DNA from: Anas platyrhynchos
Taxonomy: Eukaryota > Chordata > Aves > Anseriformes > Anatidae
Assembly (NCBI RefSeq): GCF_047663525.1
Contig: NC_092601.1
Location: forward strand, 16,143,501-16,207,500
Reading direction: 5' to 3'
Length of the DNA stretch: 64,000 bases
Shown here piece by piece: positions 45,027-56,000 of this stretch. The number at the start of each line of letters is the position of its first letter. Position 1 is the stretch's first letter. A program made the translations under genes and the position numbers. The notes beneath the pieces were generated by a model. It made no database searches. It saw nothing but the letters and a program-made list of their open reading frames with translations, and was not told the origin of the DNA.

Positions 45027-45032
45027 TTTATT
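45027..45032 (-). terminator. RADIL alternative poly(A) signal
   Basis: A second minus-strand AATAAA, about 190 bases upstream of the distal one in RADIL orientation. Confidence 0.35.
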
Positions 45033-46911
45033 TACAGGCTGTGTCAGTACCTGACTGCGCTGTGAGCAACATCCAGCTCTGGGGCTGTTTCCAGCCTCCA
45101 GGTGTGCCCGGGGAGTCACGCTCCACGGGGAGCTGAGGATTTTGCTCTGGTACTACCAGAACTGGTCAGGGTGGAGCCCTGATGCTGTCTAGTGCAAACC
45201 AGGCGTCCCCTGCGCCCTGGCTCAAGGGCAGAGGGTGGTAAGGAGTGCATGCAGTTTCCCCAGGGCTTTAGGCAGCCCATTTCCTGCTCCACGGGCCTTA
45301 GGAGGGCTCCTGCTGAGCTCTGCAGAGGGTATCCAGGCCAGCCTACTCGATTCAAAGACGAGTGAATCACCCGGAGCCCTGAGCCTTTGCAGCTGAGTCA
45401 GTGGCCAAGTGGTGCGGTGTTTTTGGTGCCTGCTGGAGCCAGGCTGGGTGGCACGAGCACAGCCTAGCAGGGCAGCAAGGCACGAGTGTCTCCGTGAAGG
45501 TGCTTCGTCCATCTCGCCCTACAAGAGGCAGGCCGGGCTCTGTTCGGATCCGGTATGTGGAGTTTTTTTCCCTGCATGGATTATTTTGACCTCTCTCCTT
45601 CGAAGTGCGAGTCTAAGCATTGAAACCAAACTCTAGCAGTGAAATATCTGAGGTTTAATTAAGGCCAGCCACTCTAAGCACCCTCTTTTTAGCATCACAA
45701 TCCTCAGAGAGCCGTTGTGAGATGCCACCTTAATATCTGATTTGCTGCCAGAGCCTGGACCACGCAGGTTTTAGTGCAGGGTGTGATGCAGGGCTTTATG
45801 GCAGGCTGTTTTAATAGGGTTCAGCTAAACTAGGTCTCGCCATCCATCTATATGTGGAAATCAGGTCGGGTTTATCCCGTTAATGTCGCTAAAAGCACGC
45901 ACAGGACAGCAGGAAGGAGGCTGCATGTGCATGGGACCGGGCAGCCGCACGGTGGAGCTGCCAGCTCGGCTCTGCTGAGGTTGCGTTTGCAGAACTGCTG
46001 CTGGGACTTGGAGGGGAGCCTGACCTCCTAAAGGGCTCGTAACCTCCCAGAGGGAGCCTGGCCTGGCTGCAGCACGCACTGCTGAGATGCTCTGGGGTGG
46101 ATAGGAGACAGGGTGGCAGAGCCGGGCAGTAAACCTGCTGCGTGGGGCAGGATGAGAGCACCCCTCTTCTCCCCAGCACTCGGGGAACTGCTGGTGGTGT
46201 CAGCCCTTTGCTGAAGCTGCTTCCCATCCCTCTGCCTGGGTGGGGGCAGTGTGGTTGTAGCCCAGCAGCAGAAAGGCACCTGGCTTCGGGTACAGCCCTG
46301 GGGACTCCTAGCAAGGCATCCTGCTTGGGATCCCACTCCTGATGCTGCATTTTCCACCCCGGAGCTGGGTGCCTGCGCTGGCGTGCACATTTTCCAGCCT
46401 GACCTGCTGCTGTCGCAGTGAACCCCAGGCCTGGCTACGTAATCTTTAAATCCCAAAGCTGTTTCAAGCCTGCCCTGCCAACGTGAAAGAGTAACAGGAG
46501 AACTGAAACGCATTCCTGAACGCTTGTGCCAGAGCGAGGAGAACCATGCAGGGCTGCCAGCCTGGAGGAACAGAGGAGCCCGCTTACAGCCTCCGTGGGG
46601 CGAGCACCCCTTCCTGCTCTCTGCCAGGGGATGGAGGAGCAGGAAAGCTCCTGAGAAGGATGACACAGGCTGGAAGGTGAGGCTTGGGCGATGGATCAGG
46701 AATGCTGCTCCCAGCTGGTGCAGTGGGGAGAAGCGTGCACCACCCTCGCGTGTCCTTCCATCCGCTGCAGCGCAGGGCAAGGCGCTGAAAAGCAAATCGA
46801 GGGCAGTTGTGGAATCCTAGACCTCCCTTCTTCACTCTGGGCTCCACGAGGTCAGCCTTAACCGGAGCTGCACCCGCAAGCTGCTGCAGAGAGCCCCTTG
46901 TACCACCAGAA

Positions 46912-47017
46912 CTAAGAGGAAGAGGAGCTGGAGATGATTTTTTTTGCTATTTCCATGTCTGACTTGGCGACCAGAAACCGCAGCTTCTTCCCTCCGGAGC
47001 GGATGAGGTCCACTGCA
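46912..47017 (-). CDS. RADIL: RADIL coding exon 14 (C-terminus)
   Basis: Acceptor GCTCTCTGCAG. Encodes AVDLIRSGGKKLRFLVAKSD, MEIAKKII and a run of six serines, then TAG. The last helix and strand of the PDZ are conserved; the serine tail is not like the human end. Confidence 0.93.
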
Positions 47018-50000
47018 CTGCAGAGAGCGGCAAGGAGGAGAGGTGAACGTTGGGGGCCCAGCCACAGGCTGACAGCCCAAAAAAAATGAGCCCAGAGCAG
47101 CTCTGCCCTAAGGGCACTAACAGCAAGGTGGGTGTGAGCTGCCCTACCCTGCAGCCTGGAAAAGGACGCCCAGGGCAGGCTGCACCTGGAGCAGCTCAGC
47201 ATTGCTGAGACCACCTCTGGGGTCGGCTTTACTGCCAGAACATCCTCCAGGTATTTTCTCCCCGCTGCCTCTCCCAAACTTCCCCCTATCCCCCCAGGTC
47301 CTGCGCAGGTAACCTCACCTCTGGTAGTCGGCCCCGATGAGGCTGGTGCCGTTGACAGCCAGGATGCGGTCCCCGATGGACAGCCTGCCGTCAGCGGCCG
47401 CGGGGCTGTCCTCGATCAGGGTGCGGATGTAGATGCCGGGAGAGGTGAGAGGTGTGTGCTGTTGGGGGAAAAGTAGTGAGCGGCCAGGCAGGCCATCTTG
47501 TCTGGCTCAATTAGCACGAAGCATCGTTAACCTGGAGCTGGGCTGGGCTGGGAACTGTTCGCTCCCGGCTGTCCCGGGGCTCGGTGCCGCCCTGTTTCCT
47601 ACTGACTAACAAACACACGGTGGTGAAAGGCCACCTTAGTAAGATGCTCCGCTGGGTTAAGCCAGATTTCATGCCAGAGCAGGGAGAGCAGCGAGCACCG
47701 TGTCTGACAGCGCTGCTTGGCACCCTGCGAGCCCCTGGACCCCGCCAGCACGGGCAGGGCAGGTCCCCCCCCCGTGCTCGCTTCACCACGCACTGCAGGG
47801 CGTAGGAAAGACCTCGCCTGAGTCATTTTCCTTCCACGGCAGCACTGAGCTGTTCGCTCTCGCCAGCTGCAGAGCAGCTGTGATGGGCCTGGCACTCAGC
47901 AACGCAGCAGCAGGGATCTACCAGAGATCGCTCCGTGCCTCGTTTTCCCCAATAAAAGCTCCTCGGCTCCGTGCAAAGCCATCACCTTCCTTGAGGTGTG
48001 AACCGTTCCCTCCCAGGGCAGCCCCTCGCAGGGCCGTGGCACCGTCCTGGGGCCGGCAGGGACTCACCAAGCCGTCGATCAGCCCCATCCCCAGCCCCAG
48101 GGGGCCTCTCTCCAGCTCCACCACGAAGACGTAGCAGAAGTCATCGGTGGCAGAGCTGCGGCTGGAGGATTCCGGCGTGGGGTAATCGTAGGGGGTCGGC
48201 GAGCAGCCTGCCAGCAGGGACACCGGGTTATTATCGCTCTGCCATCCCCCAAACTCAGCCTTACAATTCCTCCTGCACCCCTCCCAAGGGTACCTTCAGG
48301 GGTGCTGCTTTTGGTGCCGTTCATCCCGTTCCTCCGCGGGTCCTGCAGAGCCTTGCCGGTGCCCTGCGGGGACTCCGGGCTGGCGGAGTCGAAGTTCAGG
48401 GGGGTGGTGGGGGGCGTCAGCAGGCAGGAGGGGGCCGGGGGGGCCGTGCCCCTGCCCAGCTGCAGCTGCTGGAGCTTCTCCTGGAGCTGTGGCTCGCCGG
48501 CGGGGTGCTGCCGGGGGCAGCCGTTGGCAGCCAGGGTGGGCAGGGGGCTCCCGTCCACCTCCGGCTCCGTGCAGCCCCCCGGGGCTGCCACCAGGCTCAC
48601 GTTCTCTTCCAGGACTTCTGGCGTCGCGCGTGGCTCTTTCTTAAAAAGGAGAAAAAAACACCCAAAAAACGCTCTGTGGGATCATGGGCGGGTGGGTGTT
48701 GTGCCCCCCGCCATCCCCCGGGGTTTGGGCGCATCGTGGCTGTCGGCCCCCTCCGAAACCTGAGCAATTTGGCTGCTGCTGGTGCCTGCCCTGGCTTCTC
48801 ACAGCTCTCACCCTGCAGCTTTGTGGCCACAACTTACCCTTAGTGGTGTTTTTTTTTTTTGGGAAAGGCTGCCTGGCTGTGTGGGGATGGACAGGGTCAT
48901 GTCTGGGGAGAAGGGGATGCCTACAAATACCCCCATCCTCCACTCCCCCTGCTAATGAGACCACTGGAAGGAGCCTGTCCTGTGCTGTCCTGTCCCCTTC
49001 CCATACCCCACGGGGGGGATTAGCAGCACTAATCCTCCCAGCAGCTCCACATGCTGAGCTCCCACCTCCAGGGCTGCAGGCGAGGGCTGAGAGCTCAGGT
49101 CCGGGCTCGGAGGCGGTTCAGCACCCTCCCACCACCACCACCCCCCCAAAAACAGCCCCTCCGTGGGGCGCGGGGACCGAGGCTACCTTAGGGGGTGCTG
49201 AGCCTGGCCCTTCCCCGCCGTGGGGGCTCTTGCTCTGCAGGCTCCAGAGGAAGTGGCGGATGTAGAGGAGGTGCCGGTAGATGTTGTCGTCCAACGTCTC
49301 CACCTCCAGGTCCACCTTGAAGCCCCCGCTGGGCAGGATGATGGGCGGGTGGTTGTCGAAGGACTCCAGCATCCCCTCTGAGAGGCAGCGGGGGGGAGGT
49401 GAGCATCACCAGGCTGCCCCTGGCCCCATTGGGTCTCCCCAGCCAGGATTGAGACCACAGGGCAGCAGGAGCACCCCTCCTTTGGGATCACAGAAGCGGT
49501 CCCACACCCCTCTAAGTGCACTCAGCATCCCTGTGATACCCCAGCATCACAGCACTGAGGTTATTCCCGATCACTGCCACTACCTGCAGGAGCCCCGGGG
49601 AGGGGAAGGGCACCTCCTGCTCCATTCCTTCATAAAAACCCCGCAGGGATCCTGCGGGCACCAGGTCCCCGGTGACCACAGCAGCACTGAGCACGCGACC
49701 AGGGGCTCACCGTGCTGGAAGGCGGCCGTGCTCTCCTCCTCTCCGGGCTGCCACGCCGCGACAAAACCCACGTCCATCACCTCCTGGCACTGGCTCAGCA
49801 CCCGGTGGAGCTGCGCGGGGCTCAGCGCCGGGAATTCGGCTCGCAGGGCCGGCCAGCTCATCTGGGCAAGGAGACAGCGGGGAGGGGGCAAGTGGCATCG
49901 CATCGCCCCCTGCCCAAAGCAGCGCGGCCACAGCTTCCCCCCCCCCTCACCCACCTGCAGCAGCTGGGAGCCGGGCATGGCCAGCAGGTTGGCCACGCTG

Positions 50001-53000
50001 GCCAGCTTGGCGAAGAACTGCTGGGCCAGCTGCTCGAAGCCAGCACCGCGCAGCCACTCGAGGAGCAGCCGCACGCTGGCTCGCAGCTTCACCCCCTGCG
50101 ACCAGTGGAAGCAGCCGAGAGAGGAGCCTGCGAGGCAGAGCAGTGCCCCGTCAGTGTGGTTTTGGGGGAACAAAACCCTCCCTCCTTCAGCCAGAGCCCC
50201 CAGCCCCTCACCAAGGGGCAGAGATGCTCCAGCATGGCAGGGCAAACCCAGATTAATGCCCCCAATTAATGCCCCCAGGTTGATGTCCCCCGTGTCCCAT
50301 GGCTGTGACTCACGGTGGCACTAATAGGGTTGGGGCACGGAGCCAGCTCTGCCATCCGGCAGCGCTGCTGTGATAATTAGGGCTAACGAGCACCGCCTTG
50401 CTCCTCAATTACAAAGCAGGCTGCGGTGGCTCTTTAGTAAGCAGCCCTCCGCGGAGCAAAGTGCTTCCAGCTACCTCTGTTTGGACCCTAAAGGGGTGGG
50501 AATGGGGCTAAGCCCCTCCTGGGAATGGGGAGCTGGAGGGGGCGGCTGTGTGTGTGCAAGGGGGACAGGGAGCTCTGCTCGGGGACAGCTCAGCGTGAGC
50601 CTGGTAGGGGATGGGCACCACAAAACCCAAACCCATGTGAGGAGTGACCCAAGAGGGATGCTGAGGATGGAAAGCCTGAGGAAGCAAAGATGGGTGCTGG
50701 ATTTGTGCTTGGCGTCCCCATAACCACGCTGGAGGCTGCCCACCTCTCTCCTGGACCTCCCGCGGGAGGAACTGGGACAGACTGGGGCGAGGACTGGGAG
50801 GAGGATGAGGATGAGGATGAGGAGGACTGACCCTTGTCCAGGAGCTGGTTGAAGAGCAGCGTGTTGGAGAAGAAGAAGAGGTAGGCGAACATCTGGGAGG
50901 TGATCTCGGGGTGCACTTCGTACTGGCGCAGCAGGTCCAGCACCTCCTGGTAGGTCAGCACCACCCTGCGCAGCTCCTCGGGCAGCGGCGGGGACGCCCG
51001 CCAGCCCTCCCGGCCCTCGCTTGGGTTTGGGAAGGGGTTGCACTCCAGCAGGGCCGGCAGCGACACGTACAGACACTGCCCGGGAGGCAGAAGGAGCTGA
51101 GAGCTGAGGGCAGCACCACGCTCCTGCCTTTCTTTGTTTGTTTGCTTTTTGCAGGAGCCGCATCCAACACCCCAACACCCCCCTCTGCACCGCGGCTGAG
51201 AGCAAGGCGAGGACGGAGCAGCCCAGGAGCATCCCCTGGGTCCTTGCAGGCCGTGTCCCGCACACAACCCCTCTTTCTCCTGCCTCACACTGCCCGCTCT
51301 GTTCCCTGCTCCCCCGCGGTGCCGCCCGGTCCAACGGTGACAGCCCAGGGGCCCCTTTCCCTCCTGCCCTGAATCGCACCATTATGCCGGGGCTGGCCGC
51401 CGCGCCGGGCAGTGGCCGGAGCCAAGCGAGCTCTCCCCAAACATCTCCTCCCCAGCAAAGCACGCCGAGGTAATTCCACACTTTTCCTGGGCTACAACCC
51501 AAAAGAAAGCTCCTCGGTGCTACACGAGCCTAAAGGATCCTGCGAATGCTGCTGGGGATGCTCGCGGTGCCCGTGGGGAGCTGCTGCCCTCCCGGGGGGT
51601 GCCTACCTTGGAGATGTAGTAGACGCACTGCTGGAAGGTGTACATGATCACCTCCTCCAGCACCGTCATCGCCTCCTCGCTGGCGGTGATGGTGGAGGAG
51701 AACAGGGACTCCTTGGAGCCTGGGGGACGGAGGGGAAAATGTGAGAGTGGAAGGGAAAAATTGGGAGCAGAGGGGGAAAATTGGGAGCAAAGGGGAAAAA
51801 TTGGGAGCAAAGCTATCCAAGGGCTGTGTGATGCTATGGGGATGGTCCCCAGCACATCACCAAATCAAGATGCTGCCCTCTCTCTGGCTCGCTTTGGGGC
51901 TGTTTCTTTCCATCAGCCCTTCCCTGCTCAGCAGAGCCTCAAGAAGCAAGCGGCTGTGCAGGGCACCCCCGTTCACAGCTCCCCAAATTCCCCAGCACGG
52001 GGTTATTTCTGCACCTGAGCATGGCCAGGGCACGGTGCAAGGATGCGAATCACCCTCCTGTGCTGTGGGTGAGGGCTGCAGGAGGCTAAAGGAGCCTCAG
52101 GGAGCACCAAGGGCTGCTCACAGCTGGGGGTCAGAGGGATAAAATCACTCCCAGGCGGTGGGAGAGGCCGTGCGGGGTGAGCAGCAGCCCCGAGCCCCCC
52201 ACCTTTGACGTCCAGCTCCTCCTCCATGCTCTGGATGTAGGTGGGCGACTTCTGCTGCACGAAGTACAGGACCTCGATGGCGTTGGACATCCAGAAGAGG
52301 ATGTGCTGCAGGTCCGGCAGCAGGTCCGCGATGCCGAAACGGGACAGGGTGGCAGGGTCCTGGCTGGGGAGACACAGCAGGAGTTACACTTCTTCCCCCC
52401 AGCTCGTGGCCAGGGGCTTTCGGGGTGAAAACAGCCAAAAAAGCAGCCCTCGGGATGAGTTTGGAGAGCTTTTGCTCACTGAGCCAGCACCCTGCTTAGG
52501 AAAACCCTTTGCACACATCAATTTGGTGGCTCTGTGGGATGGCAAAGGGGGAACCTGGCGTTTTTTTGGGGCACCCCCCAGCATGGGCCCAGCTCAGCTG
52601 CAGGAAGCGCCCGTGGCTGAGGAAGGTTTTCCTTCCCCGAGAAATATGCACGGCGCCTGCCAGCTCCGGGCGGTTAAACCCGGCCTGCCCATGCCGGGCC
52701 GTTCAAAAATAAAACAACCCAAATAAAAAACATCTGGGAAGTTTCTCAACGGCTGAACCACTTTTTCCTGCTATAGTAAAGGCCAGCCCAGCTGCGTCCC
52801 CAGGGAATTTGGGTCCCGTTTGGGTGAGGTCCTGAGCGGGAGAAGTCCCAAAGCTGCTGCAGGTCCCGTCCCCACCGAGCTCTCCCAGCCCCACGTTCCC
52901 AAGCAGGGGCTTTGCAGGCACCTTGGCAAAAAGGGCCAGAGAGCCAAATATGTGGGATTTAGCAAGAAAAACGCGGTGTGCAGCACTGCTGGCAGGCTGG

Positions 53001-56000
53001 GCGGGCACCGGGGTGGTTACACCCGGCTGCGGAGGGAGAACTGGGCTGAATTCCCCCCGTTTTGGGGCAGGGCCAGGAGGGGAGGTGGGTGGCACTTACT
53101 GCTGGGACTGCTTCTCAGCCAGCTCCCGCGTCCGCTCCTGGGCAGGGAGAGAAGGAGAAAGCACGGGTGATGACCTGGGGATGGGGTCCACGGGGGGAGC
53201 ATCGCCCCGACAGCATCAGGGGCATCGGCCGCACGTGGGGACCAGGCTGGGGAAGCCTTGGGGGGGTCCCCACTGCTCCCACCCTTTTGCCCCCCCAGTG
53301 ACTGACCCACACCGTCCTCTGGATCATTTTGGCCGCTTTGAGCAGCAGCTGCCCAAAGTCTCCGGGCTCGAAGCTGGTGGCCGAGTGCTGGATGCAGAGG
53401 CAGAGCAGGAAGGCGGGGGTCAGCTTGTGGTCGTCCCCCCCCGGCTCGATCAGGGTCACGATGCGCCGCAGCAGCACGTCCTCAGCCGCCGGATCAAACT
53501 CCAACATCAGCTTTCTGCGGGGAGCCCTGGGGCCGCCGGTGGGCGAAGGCCCCCGTTTTTTGGAAGGAGCCCCCGAAAAACCCCGTTCCTTCAGCAGGCT
53601 GCCGCACGCCCCGCAGACGGGGGGGCCCTCGGGGTGCAGCGCCCGCAGGCGCAGCAGGGTTTGTGCCGGCAGAGGCTGAGCCTTCGTGGGGTCCTTGTAG
53701 AGGAGCAAATAGTAGAGGCCGAGGGACAGCAGGTCCCCGTGCCGCAGCACGGCCGTCCGGGCCACCTGGCAGAAATTGATGGAGACGCCAGCACCGGCGC
53801 TGGGTTCCAGCACCAGCTGCTCCTCGGAGAGGTGCCGGGACGCTCGCAGCTTCCTGATGGTGCAGTGCAGGGGCAGGATGTCCGGGGCAGACAGGCTGAT
53901 GCTGGGTTTGCTCGCCTGAGTCCTCTGGCCCACCGTGTGCTGCTGGCGGTTCAGCAGGTACACCAGGCTGTCCTGCCGAGCGGGGGACACGCGGCGTGAG
54001 CAGGGGGGGCTGTGCGGGATGTGCTGAGACCCCCCCGCTGCCCGCACCTCGCTCCAGCAGAACCACAGCCCTCTCTTTATTTTCCTTGCCCCGTGAGAAG
54101 CGTGAGTGGTGCAGGAGGAGGTGCGTGCCCCCCGTAACTCCTGCACCCCGACGTGCATTTCTTTGACGATTTCTTTGTTTAAAAGGGGAAAAAGCGCTCA
54201 GCACTGAGCCCAACAAGCGGGGCTGCTTTGGGCACGCTGCTACGTGGGTGCAGGAGCTTTGTGCACGCGATAAATGGGGCGGCTCTGGGGCTGCTCAGGG
54301 CAGGAGGAGCCCCCCATCCACATCCCAGCTGCATGCCCAGGTGAGGACAGGGGCCCTGGGGCAGCTGCCCCCTCCCAGCCCCTGTCCCTGCCCGCAGCAG
54401 CGCACAGAACCGCCCCGTGCCTCAGTTTCCCCGGGTGTTTAATGGGCTTGCAGCAGACTGATGAGAGCTGCAGCGCCAAAACAGAGCTGGAAATCTCGGA
54501 CTAGCCAGATATTCAGCCTGGACAAAGTAGCCATTAACCAAAAGAGTTGTCCCAGTCCTTTCCAGTTCTCCCAGTGCCTCCCGGGCTGGGGTGCAGAGGC
54601 ACCCAGACGTGTCTCATCACTGCCTCTCATTACGTGTGCCAGTAACGAGGCAGCCAGACGGGGCCGGGGCAGCTCCCAGCCCTCCTCCTGCAGAACTGGG
54701 TCTGCCTCGCACCAGGGCAGGGATGCAGCTCCAGGGCTTTCCCCACGGCTCCACAGCCAGATCCCCAAAAAAATCTCAACCCAGCTGCGTGCTTTTAATT
54801 CCCTTACCACTGCCCTTTCCACCCACCCCACGACCCCCCCCCAGCAGCTCCAGCCATGCAAGCAGCTCCCCATCCCCGCGGATTTAGGAGCGTGGAGGGG
54901 TGCCCTAAAAGCACAGAAGGGAAGGAAAAAAAAAAAACGCCAGGGGGGTGAGCGGGAAGGCTTGCGCGGTGCTTACATGCTGCTGGCTGTAGCCCTGCAG
55001 GAGCAGGAGGTGCGGGGACTGGTAGAGGGAGTACCGCATGCTGCTCCCGCTGCGCTCCTGCTCCTCCGCCGCGGGGCCCCGAGGGCTGGCCGGAGCCCGC
55101 AGGCTGTCGGGCAAGGTGGAGCAGTGCCTGCGGAGCTGCTCCTCGTCCCGCGATGCTGGGCGGCCCAGGCTGCTCTCGCTGAGGCTGCGTCGCAGGGCCG
55201 GGGGGGTGCTGAGCCGCTTAGCCCCCGCCAGCACCCGCATGGCCCCCCGGGCCCGGTGCCGCTGCAGTTTCCGAGCTTGGGCGTTGATGCCTGCGGGAGG
55301 AGAAGCCCCGAGGATGTCCCAAATGCCATAATGGTGTCCCAGGAGCCCTGATGCTGTCCCAGCAGCATCCCAGGTGCCAGAGGGATGCGGTGGGGCCCTG
55401 GGGTGCGCAGCTGAAGAGCGGCCCCCCCCCCAGGGTTGGCATCCCACTGCCCACCCCGTGTCCAACCCCAACTGTAGGGCAGCAAACTGGGGAGTTTTGT
55501 GCCCCTCCCCCCTTTCCCTCCCCATCACCAAAAAGAGGGATCCCAGCCCCACGACCCCAAACCCCCACGGAGCAGGGGGTGGACGGGGAGGGGCTCAGCA
55601 TCCCCCGTGTTGCCGGGGCTCGGGGGGGGGGGGAGAGGAAAGCTGTGCGAAAAGGGAAGCTTTACAACCTCAATCTTTAAAAAAAAAAAATAAAATAAAA
55701 GAGGAAAAAAAATAGAGCCTGGATGCTGCCTTCTGGCTTATGAGCAGCAGAGGGTGGGGGCTGCAGGGAGCCCCCCCAGGCAGGCAGGGAGCTGCAGCAG
55801 AGCCTTGCCCGCTCGCCTGCCGCAGGAGCGAGCAGTAATTAACTTCTCCCAAGCATCAATCCGGGCAGCGCTGTCTGCAGGACGAATGAATAAGTCAGGC
55901 CTGGCCCAGCCACCGAAGCAGCGGCCTCCCCAGCATGGGGGCTCCCTCGGGACCCCCCCCACCGCTTCCCATCCCCAGGCTGCCCGCTGGGCTCCGGCAG

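Larger units (their letters stand above)
44815..46911 (-). other. RADIL: RADIL 3' UTR
   Basis: From the RADIL stop at 46912 to the best poly(A) signal. No coding frame is recognised on either strand; the 255-codon minus frame at 46028-46795 lies in this UTR and has no recognised domain. An AT-richer stretch at about 45600-45860 stands out from the GC-rich surroundings. Confidence 0.5.

Noticed and set aside
46028..46795. 255-codon minus-strand open frame
   Set aside because: Within the RADIL 3' UTR; low-complexity GC-rich translation and no recognised family.
47998..48843. 281-codon plus-strand open frame
   Set aside because: Antisense shadow of RADIL coding exons 11-12.
49281..50324. 347-codon plus-strand open frame across RADIL exons 9-10
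   Set aside because: It lies opposite conserved RADIL coding exons in GC-rich DNA, where antisense frames stay open by chance; its composition is Ser/Pro/Arg-rich with no domain.
50471..51502. 343-codon minus-strand open frame
   Set aside because: It runs through RADIL exon 7 in the wrong frame and through intron; the RADIL frame is the conserved one.
52923..53999. 358-codon plus-strand open frame
   Set aside because: Mirror of the 666-base RADIL FHA exon; no independent start, splice or domain evidence.
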